Source: Hyphomicrobiaceae bacterium (lineage in GTDB: Bacteria; Pseudomonadota; Alphaproteobacteria; Rhizobiales; Hyphomicrobiaceae). From it: a stretch of DNA of 64,000 nt. The stretch spans positions 372,001 to 436,000 of the forward strand of contig JALHMB010000003.1 in assembly GCA_022844275.1 (NCBI GenBank), given 5' to 3'. Positions 17,299 through 26,836 of the stretch are shown piece by piece. The first letter of the stretch is position 1. Every line of letters starts with the position of its first letter. The notes below the pieces were generated by a model that had not been told where the DNA came from, searched no databases, and saw nothing but the letters and a program-made list of their open reading frames with translations. A program made the translations under genes and the position numbers.

Positions 17299-19284
17299 CT
17301 ACTCCGCGGGTGCGGCGGCCGGCAGACGCCGACGCGCGCGGCGCGGGGCGCCGACGCGGAGCCGCCGATCGCTCAGCGAGCAGGCGCCGCCGATGAACAT
17401 GATGACGGCGCCGATCCAGATCAAGCGCACGAGCGGGTTGAAGTAGAGCCGCACCGACCACGCGCCATCACCGGCTTCGTCACCGAGCACGACATAGAGA
17501 TCGCCCGCCAGCGCATTGAGGATGCCGGCTTCGCTCGTCGCCTGCGGCGGCGCATTGTACTGACGCTTCGACGGCGACAGCTCGGTGATGCGACTGCCGC
17601 CGCGCGAGACCTGCATGAGGCCGATGACCTCGCGATAGTTGGGCCCTTCCGCCGGCGCTACACCCGTGAAGGCGACGTCGTAGCCTGCGATCTGCACCGT
17701 CTGGCCGGGGCGCATGGTCAGGATCGTCTCACTCTGCCAGGCGCTCGTTGCGGCAATGCCGATCACCATGACGCCGACGCCGGCGTGCGCGATCGCGGTC
17801 CCATAAACCGAGCGCGGCAAGTGCCGCAAGCGGCGGAAGACCTCCGCGCGGTCGGCATTGCCGGCCTTGACGCGGAAGGCGAGCTCGCTGAGCGCGCCGG
17901 CGACCACCCACACGCCGAGCGCGATCGCGAACGGCGCGAGCCACGGGCCCCGCTGCACGATCGCGAGAGCCACGACAGCGGCGACAATCGCCAGCAGACC
18001 CGCGATCATCAGACGCTGCATGGCCGCGGCGACATCGCCGCGCTTCCAGCCGAGCAGCGGCCCGAAGGGCAGTGCCAGCAGCAGCGGCACCATGAGCGGC
18101 ACGAAGGTCGCGTTGAAGTACGGGGCACCGACCGAGATCTTGGCGCCGTTGATCGATTCGAGCGCCAGCGGATAGAGCGTGCCGACCAGGACCGTCCCGG
18201 TCGCGGTCGTCAGCAGCACGTTGTTGAGGACGAGGCCGCCCTCGCGGCTGAGCGGGGCGAACAGGCCACCCTGCCTGAGGCTCGGCGCGCGCGCCGCATA
18301 GAGCATGAGCCCGCCGCCGATAAAGAGCAGCATGATGGCGAGAATGAACACGCCGCGCTTGGGGTCGACCGCAAAGGCGTGCACCGAGGAGAGCACGCCC
18401 GAGCGCACGAGGAAGGCGCCCATGAGCGAGAGCGAGAACGTGAGGATCGCGAGCAGGATGGTCCACACTTTCAGCGCTTCGCGCTTCTCCATAACGACGG
18501 CGGAGTGCAGGAGCGCCGTTCCTGCGAGCCAGGGCATGAAGGAGGCGTTCTCGACCGGGTCCCAGAACCACCAGCCGCCCCAGCCGAGCTCGTAGTACGC
18601 CCACCACGAGCCCATGGCGATGCCGACCGTCAGGAACATCCACGCAGCCAGCGTCCACGGCCGCACCCAGCGCGCCCAGGCCGCGTCCGTCCGGCCCTCG
18701 ATGAGGCCGGCAATGGCGAACGAGTAGGCCATGGAGAAGCCGACATAGCCCGCATAGAGGAAGGGTGGATGGAAGGCTAGGGCCGGGTCCTGCAGGATCG
18801 GGTTGAGGCCGCGGCCGTCAGCGGGCACGGGATCGAGACGCTCGAAGGGGTTCGAGGTCAGCAGGATGAAAAGCAGGAAGGCGAGAGCGATCGACGCCTG
18901 CACGGCGAGCACGTTGGCACGCAAGGTCTCGGGGAGGTTTGTGCCGAAGGCAGCGACCGCGGCACCGAACAGCGCCAGGATCAACACCCAGAGCAGCATG
19001 GAGCCTTCGTGGTTCCCCCACACGCCAGAGATGCGGTAGATGAGCGGCTTCGTCGAATGCGAGTTCGCATAGACGTTGGCGACCGAGAAGTCGCTCACGA
19101 CATAGGCGTGCATGAGGGCGCTAAAGGCAATGATAAGCAGGCCGAACTGCGCAAGCGCGGCCGGCGCGCCGACTCCCATGAGGCGCACATCGCCGATCCG
19201 CGCGCCCCACATCGGCAGGATCATCTGCACGAGCGCGACGAGGAAGGCGAGCACGAGGGCGAAGTGACCAAGCTCGACGATCAT
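17299..19284 (-). CDS. ccmF: Haem lyase CcmF (CycK)
   Basis: A 661-residue polytopic membrane protein of the haem-handling family; it takes haem from CcmE and ligates it to apocytochrome c. The WWD signature reads [28 protein letters not shown], and conserved haem-ligand histidines occur in [13 protein letters not shown] and [11 protein letters not shown]-like context ([17 protein letters not shown]). The start at 19284 gives [15 protein letters not shown], the usual CcmF N-terminus; the open frame continues upstream without a good start. It sits 28 bases after ccmE. Confidence 0.95.
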   Translation of the reverse strand: MIVELGHFALVLAFLVALVQMILPMWGARIGDVRLMGVGAPAALAQFGLLIIAFSALMHAYVVSDFSVANVYANSHSTKPLIYRISGVWGNHEGSMLLWVLILALFGAAVAAFGTNLPETLRANVLAVQASIALAFLLFILLTSNPFERLDPVPADGRGLNPILQDPALAFHPPFLYAGYVGFSMAYSFAIAGLIEGRTDAAWARWVRPWTLAAWMFLTVGIAMGSWWAYYELGWGGWWFWDPVENASFMPWLAGTALLHSAVVMEKREALKVWTILLAILTFSLSLMGAFLVRSGVLSSVHAFAVDPKRGVFILAIMLLFIGGGLMLYAARAPSLRQGGLFAPLSREGGLVLNNVLLTTATGTVLVGTLYPLALESINGAKISVGAPYFNATFVPLMVPLLLALPFGPLLGWKRGDVAAAMQRLMIAGLLAIVAAVVALAIVQRGPWLAPFAIALGVWVVAGALSELAFRVKAGNADRAEVFRRLRHLPRSVYGTAIAHAGVGVMVIGIAATSAWQSETILTMRPGQTVQIAGYDVAFTGVAPAEGPNYREVIGLMQVSRGGSRITELSPSKRQYNAPPQATSEAGILNALAGDLYVVLGDEAGDGAWSVRLYFNPLVRLIWIGAVIMFIGGACSLSDRRLRVGAPRRARRRLPAAAPAE

Positions 19285-19312
19285 GGGCGACTGACCTCTT
19301 GCATTTTGCGCC

Positions 19313-19795
19313 TCACTTCTTCTCGACTGCGGGCTGCGGCGTACCTGTTCCTGGCGGCGGGCCCCCGTGCTGCCAGAGGCCCTTCTCCTTGAGCGCGTCG
19401 GCAACCTCGCGCGGCATGTAATTCTCGTCGTGCTTGGCGAGCACCGTGTCCGCGCGGAACACGCGACCCGATTCGAGCGCACCCTCGGTCACCACGCCCT
19501 GGCCCTCGCGGAAAAGATCCGGGAGCACGCCGCGATAGCGCACGGTCACCTGCTCGGCCGTGTCGGTGATCGCGAACTGGACGTCGACGCCTTCGCCGCG
19601 CTTTACGCTGCCGACGGCGACGAGGCCACCGAGACGAATGCGCTGGCCCTCGGGAATAGCCTTGGCCGCGAGATCGCTCGGCGTGTGAAAGAAGACAATG
19701 GACTCGCGCAGCGCCGCGAGCACGAGTCCGACGGCAGCGGCGAGCACGACGAGAGCGCCCGCGATCATGATGCCTCGGCGGCGGCGGCGCGTCAT
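19313..19795 (-). CDS. ccmE: Haem chaperone CcmE (CycJ)
   Basis: A 160-residue periplasmic haem chaperone with an N-terminal anchor (residues 10-28). The covalent haem-binding histidine is H122 in AKHDENYMP, followed by Y126, as in all His-type CcmE proteins. A basic MTRRRRR start precedes the anchor. Its first codon overlaps the ccmI stop by four bases. Confidence 0.95.
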   Translation of the reverse strand: MTRRRRRGIMIAGALVVLAAAVGLVLAALRESIVFFHTPSDLAAKAIPEGQRIRLGGLVAVGSVKRGEGVDVQFAITDTAEQVTVRYRGVLPDLFREGQGVVTEGALESGRVFRADTVLAKHDENYMPREVADALKEKGLWQHGGPPPGTGTPQPAVEKK

Positions 19796-20970
19796 GAGGA
19801 GAGCCCTAGCGAGCGCGCGAGCGACGTCAGTGTATCCTGGGCCTGCGTCTCCTCCGAAAGCGCAGCCCGCGCCCGCGCCAGCGCCGCGAGTGCATCCTCG
19901 CGGCGGCCGAGCACGGTGTAGGCGCGGATCAGGCGCTGCCAGCCCTCGAGATCGCGGCCGTTCTCGGACAGGCGCTGATCGAGACCGGCCACCATGCCCT
20001 CGATCATGCGGCGGCGCTCCTCCTCGGGCAGTTGCTGGATGGTGCGAACGTCCTCGCGGCTCAGTGCCGGTGCGATGCTCGTCGGCTTTGATTCCGCGGT
20101 GCCATCGGGCACCGGCTCAGTCGGAAGGTTCTGCTTGCGGCGTACGGCGCGCCAGCGCTCGCCGACTGTCGGCCGCCACGGCGCCGCCGCGTTCGCTTCG
20201 GTCAGGAGCTGCGCGTACACCTTCTCCGCTTCCGCCAGACGGCCGTCCTGCTCGGCGGCGACCGCGAGCCAGAAGCGCGGCTCCATGCGGTCAGGCGCCA
20301 AGACGCGCAGTCGCTCGTAGGCCTTGCGCGCGGCTTCCGAGACCATACCGTCATTGGCGAGCATGTGCGCTTCGGCGAGGCCGGCGAGCCGGTCCGTACT
20401 CTCGCCGACGAGACGCAGGGCCTGCTGGAAGGCATTCGCGGCCTCGTGATATCGCCCGAGGCGCAGGTAGACCGGCGCGATCACATCCCAACCGCGGCCG
20501 TCCTCAGGATGCGCGCGCAGGCGTTCTTCGACGCGGGTGACGAGCTGCTCGACGCTCGTGCCGGTGCCTTCCGGCGCGCGCGCGGCAAAGGGCTGGCCCG
20601 GCTGGCCGGGCGCCCCGAGCGCGAGATAGACGACGATCGCCAGCACGGGGAGGCATGCCGCGAGCCCCAGGGCCAGCGCGCGCACGTCGCGCAAGGCCGA
20701 CGGCGTCGCGGTGCCCTTGGGCGAGTCTGCAGCGGCAAGCAGCCGGCGCGCGATCTCGACGCGTGCCGCCTCGGCCTCGGTCGCGCCAATCAGTCCCCGC
20801 GCGCGCTCGGCCCCGATTTCGGTGAGCTGGTCGCGATAGACGGCCGTGCTCGCTGCCGGATCGCGCGCCTCGCCCGATGAGCTATCGACCGCGCCGTCGG
20901 CAAGCAGGGGCCGCAGCAGCACCGCCACCACCACAGCCGTCAACACAGCCAGCCCAAACCACAACAACAT
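19792..20970 (-). CDS. ccmI: Cytochrome c maturation protein CcmI (CycH)
   Basis: A 392-residue apocytochrome c chaperone. It begins with a membrane helix (LLWFGLAVLTAVVVAVLLRPLL), a leucine-zipper-like cytoplasmic loop (YRDQLTEIGAERARGLIGATEAEAARVEIARRLL), a second membrane helix near residue 95 and a periplasmic part with TPR-like repeats (WDVIAPVYLRLGRYHEAANAFQQAL and following). It is the first gene of the maturation operon. ccmA, B, C, D and G are not in the window and must lie elsewhere. Confidence 0.93.
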   Translation of the reverse strand: MLLWFGLAVLTAVVVAVLLRPLLADGAVDSSSGEARDPAASTAVYRDQLTEIGAERARGLIGATEAEAARVEIARRLLAAADSPKGTATPSALRDVRALALGLAACLPVLAIVVYLALGAPGQPGQPFAARAPEGTGTSVEQLVTRVEERLRAHPEDGRGWDVIAPVYLRLGRYHEAANAFQQALRLVGESTDRLAGLAEAHMLANDGMVSEAARKAYERLRVLAPDRMEPRFWLAVAAEQDGRLAEAEKVYAQLLTEANAAAPWRPTVGERWRAVRRKQNLPTEPVPDGTAESKPTSIAPALSREDVRTIQQLPEEERRRMIEGMVAGLDQRLSENGRDLEGWQRLIRAYTVLGRREDALAALARARAALSEETQAQDTLTSLARSLGLSS

Positions 20971-21123
20971 CGCAGACCTCTAGAGCGCGCCCGGGATTGG
21001 GATTGCACTACTTAGAACCCGTCAATAAGGAGGCCAAATGGCCCTTGCAAGGCGACCGGTTCGCATACGGAGCGCGGACCGTCCTTGGGGACCGTCAATT
21101 GCGCAGATCATCAGCCTGCGGCA

Positions 21124-22515
21124 TCACGCCGCCGGCAGCACCAGCCGCGCGCTGAGCCCGCCCGCCGGCGCCGCCTCGAGATGGAACGTCCCTCCATAGC
21201 TTTGTACGAGGTCGGCAACGATCGAAAGACCGAGACCGGAGCCCGGCTGACTCTCGTCCAGCCGGCGCCCGCGCTTGACGGCCTGCGCACGCTGGTCGGC
21301 ATTCAGGCCGGGACCATCATCAGCGACGGTAATCTCGATGGTACGAAGGGGCCGCTGGACATCCGCCTCGCGCATCGTGACGTTAACCATCACCTGACTG
21401 CTGGCCCACTTGCAGGCATTGTCGAGGAGATTGCCCAACACTTCCTCGAGATCCTGCCGCTCGCCGCGGAAGCGGGCACCGGGTGGGCAGTGTACCGCGA
21501 TGTCGATATGGCGATCGCGATAGATGCGCGCAACCGCGCGCACGAGCCCGCGCAGCACGCCCTCGACGTCCGTCACGGTCCCAATCACGCCGAGTTGGGC
21601 GGCGACGCGCGCGCGGTCCAGATAGTGGTTGATCTGGTCGCGCATGATATCGCCCTGCTCGACGACCTTGTCGCCGAAGGGCGAGCGCTCCTCGCGCGCT
21701 TCGTTGATCATGACCGCAAGCGGCGTCTTCAGAGCGTGGGCGAGATTGCCGACCTGCGTTCGGGCACGCTCGGTAGTGTCCTGATTGGCCTGGATGAGCG
21801 CATTGAGCTCCGCGCGAAGTGGCTCGATCTCCGCCGGCAGATCACCTTCGAGACGCCGAGCACGACCCGATCGAATATCGGCGAGGCCCTGCTCGATGGC
21901 GCGCAGCGGCTTCAGGCCATATCGCACCTGAACGACCGTCGCGCCGACAAGGCCGAGACCGGCTACCGCAAGAGCGATCACCAATGGCAGGCGGAACTCG
22001 TCGAGCCGTCCCTCGATGAAGTCCTGGTTGCCCGCAACGACATAGGAGTAATTGCTCGGCGCCTCGTCGTCCCCGAGATTGAAGACGGTTTCGCCAACAC
22101 GCAGCGGCTCGCCGGCCGGTCCCGTCGCCTCGATCCAGCGAATGCCGTTGATGTCCGGCCTGATGTTGGCCGCCGATGGCAGCGCAATGATGTCGCTCGC
22201 CAACGACGCCGAAACCATGCGTCGTCCTGGACTGTTGCCCAGCGGCGTAATCTGCCAGTACCAGCCCGAGTGCGTTACTTCGAAGAGCGGCTCGCCCACG
22301 TTGCGCGGAAAGCGCGGCTCGGAGCCGCCATCGTCGGTGCTGAAGGCAATGACCAGCGTCAGAAGCTGGCTGAGACGCGCATCATGGGAGGAGGCCAGCT
22401 CGCGCTGGCGCACGTAGTCGATGGCAAGGCCGGCAATGGGTAGTACGAGCAGCGTCCACACGGCCGCTGTCGCCAGGAGGCGGAACGCAAGGGAATTAAC
22501 TTTCATCGCCCTCAC
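21124..22515 (-). CDS. feuQ: Sensor histidine kinase, FeuQ-like
   Basis: A 463-residue inner-membrane kinase: membrane helix at about 12-33, periplasmic sensor of about 135 residues, second helix at about 176-196, HAMP-like segment, phosphoacceptor H260 in NLAHALKTPLAV, and an ATPase domain with N-box NLLDNACKWA, DDGPGL and GSGLGLSIV. The HALKTPL form of the H-box is that of PhoQ/FeuQ-type kinases. It overlaps the regulator gene by up to 20 bases (a later ATG at 22506 also fits). Its neighbourhood with ccm/cyc genes resembles that of rhizobial FeuPQ, known in Sinorhizobium for control of cyclic glucan export and osmoadaptation; the signal here is unknown. Confidence 0.85.
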   Translation of the reverse strand: MRAMKVNSLAFRLLATAAVWTLLVLPIAGLAIDYVRQRELASSHDARLSQLLTLVIAFSTDDGGSEPRFPRNVGEPLFEVTHSGWYWQITPLGNSPGRRMVSASLASDIIALPSAANIRPDINGIRWIEATGPAGEPLRVGETVFNLGDDEAPSNYSYVVAGNQDFIEGRLDEFRLPLVIALAVAGLGLVGATVVQVRYGLKPLRAIEQGLADIRSGRARRLEGDLPAEIEPLRAELNALIQANQDTTERARTQVGNLAHALKTPLAVMINEAREERSPFGDKVVEQGDIMRDQINHYLDRARVAAQLGVIGTVTDVEGVLRGLVRAVARIYRDRHIDIAVHCPPGARFRGERQDLEEVLGNLLDNACKWASSQVMVNVTMREADVQRPLRTIEITVADDGPGLNADQRAQAVKRGRRLDESQPGSGLGLSIVADLVQSYGGTFHLEAAPAGGLSARLVLPAA

Positions 22516-23167
22516 GCGTCAGGCGATAGCCGAGCCCGCGCACGGTCTTGATCATCTCCGACGGAATCTTGCGCCTGAGCCGGCCGATGAACACCTCGAT
22601 GGTATTCGAGTCGCGGTCGAAGTCCTGGTCATAGAGATGTTCGACGAGCTCGGTCCGCGAGACGACGCGCTCGTTGTGATGCATGAGGTAGGCGAGAAGG
22701 CGGTACTCGTGCGAGGTGAGCTTCACCGGCTGGCCGCCCATGGAAACGCGCGCGGTCTTGGTGTCGAGGCGCAGGGGGCCGACCTCGATCTCGCTGCGCG
22801 CGTGACCCGAAAGGCGGCGCACCTGCGCGCGGATGCGGGCGAGCAGCTCCTCCATGTGGAAGGGCTTGGCGAGATAGTCGTCTGCACCGGCATCCATGCC
22901 CTGGACCTTGTCGCTCCAGCGGTCGCGCGCAGTGAGCAGGATGACCGGCATATTGCGCTCGGCGCGGCGCCACTGCTCGAGGACGCTGATGCCGTCCTTC
23001 TTCGGCAGGCCGATGTCGAGGATCACGATGTCGTAAGGCTCGGTCTCACCGAGGAAGTAGCCTTCCTCGCCGTCATGAGCGCTGTCGACGGCGTATCCCG
23101 CATCAACCAGCGCGGACGCAAGTTGCCGATTGAGATCCGGATCATCCTCGACCACCAGCACGCGCAT
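22496..23167 (-). CDS. feuP: OmpR-type response regulator, FeuP-like
   Basis: A 223-residue two-domain regulator. The receiver domain has E7/D8/D9 acidic residues, phosphoacceptor D51 in VILDIGLP, T/K residues in LLTARD and LAKPF. The C-terminal winged helix of PhoB/OmpR type includes LTSHEYRLLAYLMHHNERVVSRTELVEHLYDQ and RRKIPSEMIKTVRGLGYRL. The start at 23167 gives the conventional MRVLVVEDD. Targets cannot be read here, but a PepSY-like gene lies just upstream. Confidence 0.92.
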   Translation of the reverse strand: MRVLVVEDDPDLNRQLASALVDAGYAVDSAHDGEEGYFLGETEPYDIVILDIGLPKKDGISVLEQWRRAERNMPVILLTARDRWSDKVQGMDAGADDYLAKPFHMEELLARIRAQVRRLSGHARSEIEVGPLRLDTKTARVSMGGQPVKLTSHEYRLLAYLMHHNERVVSRTELVEHLYDQDFDRDSNTIEVFIGRLRRKIPSEMIKTVRGLGYRLTREGDES

Positions 23168-23326
23168 GGCGTCCCGTCCCCTCGCCTGAGATGCCCCGCG
23201 CATGGCCACTGATCCGCCTTGCCGAAAACGTCGGACAGGCGGCATCTTAGCCGGCCGGAGCTGTGAATGCCATTCCAGTCGTGCGCTGAAACGCGCAGAC
23301 AAGATGAATTCCGTCGCGGGAGATTT

Positions 23327-23695
23327 TTACCGCTTTTTCGGCGGTTTGGAGGCCTTCGGGGGGTCGGACTGATCGAGCGGGCCGCGCGCCTCGACAATAC
23401 GGTTGCGGATACGCCCTTTGGGCTCGCGCATCAGAACACGGTAAGTGTAGCGCTCGCCTTCCTGGCAGAGGGTGACGCGGATCACATTGCCCTTCATGCG
23501 CTTGCGCGCCCAGGCCTGGATATCCCTGACCGGCAGCAGATTCTCCTTGAGGACGATGGGGGCCGCGTCCGACCAGTCTTCAAAGCACCGCACGGACTGC
23601 TGGCCGATGGCAGCAGGCGCCTGAGACAACGTCAGAAATGCAGCGAGGACGAATGCCGCCAGCGCTGTGGTGGATTGCAGACCGATAGTCATCAT
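23327..23695 (-). CDS. Small exported PepSY-like protein
   Basis: A 122-residue protein with a signal peptide (ALAAFVLAAFLTLSQAPAAIGQQ) and a mature part that fits a single PepSY-type repeat: an amphipathic helix DIQAWARKRMKGNVIRVTLC followed by RYTYRVLMREPKGRIRNRIVEARG. The tail is Lys/Pro-rich. It precedes the FeuPQ-like genes by 159 bases on the same strand. Small PepSY proteins often accompany PhoPQ-type systems and may modulate the sensor in the periplasm; that role is inference. Two adjacent start ATGs are available. Confidence 0.7.
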   Translation of the reverse strand: MMTIGLQSTTALAAFVLAAFLTLSQAPAAIGQQSVRCFEDWSDAAPIVLKENLLPVRDIQAWARKRMKGNVIRVTLCQEGERYTYRVLMREPKGRIRNRIVEARGPLDQSDPPKASKPPKKR

Positions 23696-23777
23696 TCACC
23701 GAGATTATTGATCTTGGCGTGAATGCGCAATGAACGATGACGCTTGTACGGACAAGCCCAATCTGCGGGCGCGAGAC

Positions 23778-24569
23778 CTACTTCGGCGCCCAGCGCGCGC
23801 TGCGCTTCTCGGCGAAGGACGCGAGTCCTTCAGCAGCCTCGGCGGTCTGGCGCTGGTCGGAATGGCTCTGAATTAGCCCGTCGAGTGTCGGCGCGTCGAA
23901 GCCGCCCCAGGCATGCTCGAGAATGTGCTGCTTGGTCTTCGCCAAGGCGCTCGGGGCATTCTCGAGCAACGTCGCAACGATCTTCTCGCCGCGTGCTGCG
24001 AGATCGGCGAGCGGCACGACCTCGTGTACGAGACCGATCCGACGCGCTTCCTCGGCGCCGAAGGGCTCGCCGGTCAGCGCGTAGCGTCGCACCTGGCGCA
24101 CGCCGATCGCGTCATTGAGCTGCGGAAAGATAATGCTCGCGTGCAGGCCCCAGCGCACTTCCGTGATGGAGAAAAGCGCATTGTCGGCCGCGATCACGAT
24201 ATCGCACGCCGAGATGACACCCGTACCGCCGCCGAAGCAGCCACCATGCACGAGCGCGACGACCGGCACGGGCAGCCGGTTCAGGCGGTCCACAGCAGAC
24301 GCGGTCGCGCGCGAAACGGCGAGATTGCCCGCGGGGGTGCCAGCGCGAGCTGCATTGATCCAGGAGAGGTCGGCGCCAGCCTGGAAATGCTTGCCGTTGC
24401 CCTTGAGCACGACGACGCGCAGGCCCTTCTCGGCGCCGAGCGTGTCCATGGCGGTGTGCAGGCTCTGGATCATGTCGCCGTTGTAGGCGTTGTTCACCTG
24501 CGGCCGGTTGAGGGTGACGGTCGCGACGCCACGGGCATCGAGATTCCAAAGGACTGGGGCGTCGCTCAT
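23778..24569 (-). CDS. Enoyl-CoA hydratase/isomerase family protein
   Basis: A 263-residue crotonase-fold enzyme. The oxyanion-hole segments are HFQAGADLSWI and HGGCFGGGTGVISACD, and ITEVRWGL occupies the usual catalytic-loop region. The GADLSWI motif recalls methylglutaconyl-CoA and geranyl-type hydratases of leucine/isoprenoid breakdown, but the usual companions (biotin carboxylase, acyl-CoA dehydrogenase) are absent, so the substrate is open. It is divergent from the hydrolase at 24638. Confidence 0.85.
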   Translation of the reverse strand: MSDAPVLWNLDARGVATVTLNRPQVNNAYNGDMIQSLHTAMDTLGAEKGLRVVVLKGNGKHFQAGADLSWINAARAGTPAGNLAVSRATASAVDRLNRLPVPVVALVHGGCFGGGTGVISACDIVIAADNALFSITEVRWGLHASIIFPQLNDAIGVRQVRRYALTGEPFGAEEARRIGLVHEVVPLADLAARGEKIVATLLENAPSALAKTKQHILEHAWGGFDAPTLDGLIQSHSDQRQTAEAAEGLASFAEKRSARWAPK

Positions 24570-24637
24570 GTGGAGGTCTCCTCGGATTTTCTGGTGTAGG
24601 CTCTATAGCGCCCCAAACAAAAGTAAGGAAACGCCCG

Positions 24638-25789
24638 ATGACAGCACTCCCCCCTCTCGATACTGCAACGCTGCCGCCCGGTATTCGTGCGCGCTTCGTC
24701 GAGGGCGTGAACGGGCTCAGGATGCATGTGCTCGAATGCGGCGAACGTGGGCGGCCGTGCCTGCTCCTGCTGCACGGCTTTCCCGAACTCGCCTATAGCT
24801 GGCGCAAGGTCATGCCGACGCTGGCCGCAGCGGGCTACTACGTCATTGCGCCAGATCAACGTGGCTATGGCCGCACGACGGGCTCGGATGACAGCTACGA
24901 CACGGATCTCACCCAGTACGGCCCGTTCAACCTCGTGCGGGATGTCGTCGGGCTGGTGTATGCGCTCGGCATCCGCGAGGTCGCCGCGATCATCGGTCAT
25001 GACTTCGGAGCGACCGTCGCCGCCTATGGCGCGCTGCTGCGCCCGGACCTGTTTCGTAGCGTGAGCCTGATGAGTGCCCCATTCTCGGGGCCGCCGACCA
25101 TTCCCATCGGCAGCGCCGACAATCCGGATGCCAAGGCGACGCGCGAGTCAGCGATCCACGAAGAGCTCGCGGCGCTGGAGCGGCCGCGCAAGCACTACCA
25201 TGCGTACTACTGGACGCGCGAAGCTAACCCCAACATGCACGGCGCCAAACAAGGCGTCCAGGCATTCCTACGCGCCTACTTTCATCACAAGAGCGCTGAC
25301 TGGAAGGCGAACAAGCCGTTCCGCCTCGAGGGTTGGACTGCGTCCGAGCTCGCGAAAATACCAACGTACTACATCATGGATCTCGGCGACGGCATGGCCG
25401 AGACCGTTGCCAAGGAGGCGCCGAGCGCGGCCGAGATTGCCGCCAACCAGTGGATGCCGGAAGCCGAGATGCGCGTATTCGGCGAGGAATATGCGCGGAC
25501 CACCTTCCAAGGCGGGCTCAACTGGTATCGCGCGCGCGTCGATCGGCGCGTCGTTTCCGAGCTGGAGCTACTGTCCGGCCGCACGATCGACATACCCTCG
25601 TGCTTCATTGCGGGACGTAGCGATTGGGGCATCTACCAGGTGCCGGGCGCCATCGAGCGTATGCAAAAGGAAGCGTGCACGCGGATGTCGGCCGTGTATC
25701 TCATCGAGGGCGCCGGTCACTGGGTGCAGCAGGAACGCCCCGCGGAAACCGCGCAGCATCTGCTGGCGTTCCTGCGGGAGCAGCGCTGA
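24638..25789 (+). CDS. Alpha/beta hydrolase, epoxide-hydrolase-like
   Basis: A 383-residue soluble hydrolase. It has the oxyanion motif HGFPE, the epoxide-hydrolase-like PDQRGYGRT stretch, nucleophile D122 in IIGHDFGA (aspartate rather than serine, as in epoxide hydrolases and haloalkane dehalogenases) and catalytic H361 in GAGHWVQQERP. A cap of about 140 residues sits between. AAGGAAA precedes the start by several bases. The following methyltransferase gene starts 12 bases after its stop, so the two are probably co-transcribed. Confidence 0.87.
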   Translation: MTALPPLDTATLPPGIRARFVEGVNGLRMHVLECGERGRPCLLLLHGFPELAYSWRKVMPTLAAAGYYVIAPDQRGYGRTTGSDDSYDTDLTQYGPFNLVRDVVGLVYALGIREVAAIIGHDFGATVAAYGALLRPDLFRSVSLMSAPFSGPPTIPIGSADNPDAKATRESAIHEELAALERPRKHYHAYYWTREANPNMHGAKQGVQAFLRAYFHHKSADWKANKPFRLEGWTASELAKIPTYYIMDLGDGMAETVAKEAPSAAEIAANQWMPEAEMRVFGEEYARTTFQGGLNWYRARVDRRVVSELELLSGRTIDIPSCFIAGRSDWGIYQVPGAIERMQKEACTRMSAVYLIEGAGHWVQQERPAETAQHLLAFLREQR

Positions 25790-25801
25790 ACGGAGTAACC
25801 C

Positions 25802-26836
25802 ATGGCAGACACGATCGGCATGGCGGCACAGGCAGCAGGACAGGCCGTGCGCTTCGGCCTGTATCTGGGCCTCAACCGGATCGTTGATTGGCGCACGAAC
25901 GCGCTCGGTCGCGCGCCGACCGAGAAACCGCGCGGGCCGATCCCCTCACAGGCCGAGCTGCTGCGCGATCTCATAAGCGTGCTCATGCAGGATGCGGCCG
26001 CCGTGCGCGATGGTCTCTATCCGCCGATGAGCGACGAGCCGCCGCTGCCCGTGCAGCTCAAGCGCATTGGCGACATGCTTGCCGATCTGCCTTCTGCAAC
26101 CGCACGGCGCAATACACGCGATGCCTCGACGGCAACGGCGGAGGTGAGCGACCATCTTCCCGACTACTTCGTGCAGGACTTCCACTTTCAAACGGGCGGT
26201 TATCTGACCGACGACTCCGCCAAGTTGTACGACCTGCAGGTCGAGACGCTGTTCTACGGCGCCGCGGGCGCCATGCGCCGGCAGGCCCTGCGACCGATCG
26301 CGAAGTTCATGCACGGTCGCGACCAGCGGCGGATGCGACTGCTCGATGTCGCCTGTGGCACGGGACGGTTCCTACGCGCGGTGCGGCTTGCCTATCCGGC
26401 GATGAAGCTGTCGGGGCTCGATCTCTCGCGGCCCTATCTCGACGAGGCACAGCGACACCTCAAAGGCCTGCGGCCAGTGGACTGGATCGCCGCCAACGCG
26501 GAAGCCATTCCGCTGCCCGATGCAAGCCAGGACATTGTCACGACCGTCTTCCTGTTCCACGAGTTACCACCCGAGGTGCGCCGGCACGTGGCGGCGGAGA
26601 TGGCGCGCGTGCTCAAGCCCGGCGGACTTCTCGTGTTCATCGATAGCCTGCAGATGGGTGACCGGCCGGGCTGGGATGGTCTGCTCGAAGCTTTCCCGGC
26701 GCGTTTCCACGAGCCCTACTATCACCACTACGCAATCGACGATCTCGATGGCGTGTTCCGCGAGGCACGGCTTGAGGCCGTCGAGCAATCGACGGCATTC
26801 CTTGCGAAAATGATGGTGCGGCGGAAGGTGGCCTAG
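25802..26836 (+). CDS. Class I SAM-dependent methyltransferase
   Basis: A 344-residue protein with a poorly conserved N-terminal 175 residues and a C-terminal Rossmann methyltransferase of the UbiE/methyltransferase-11 type: motif I LLDVACGTGRFL, LSGLDLSRPYLDEA, the motif IANAEAIPLPDASQDIV, and LKPGGLLVFIDS. The long N-terminal extension (Pro/Glu-rich, with a DYFVQDFHFQTGGYLTDDSA stretch) is characteristic of a subset whose substrate I do not recognise. It shares an operon with the epoxide-hydrolase-like gene and its stop overlaps that of the convergent SDR gene in a CTAG. Confidence 0.85.
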   Translation: MADTIGMAAQAAGQAVRFGLYLGLNRIVDWRTNALGRAPTEKPRGPIPSQAELLRDLISVLMQDAAAVRDGLYPPMSDEPPLPVQLKRIGDMLADLPSATARRNTRDASTATAEVSDHLPDYFVQDFHFQTGGYLTDDSAKLYDLQVETLFYGAAGAMRRQALRPIAKFMHGRDQRRMRLLDVACGTGRFLRAVRLAYPAMKLSGLDLSRPYLDEAQRHLKGLRPVDWIAANAEAIPLPDASQDIVTTVFLFHELPPEVRRHVAAEMARVLKPGGLLVFIDSLQMGDRPGWDGLLEAFPARFHEPYYHHYAIDDLDGVFREARLEAVEQSTAFLAKMMVRRKVA

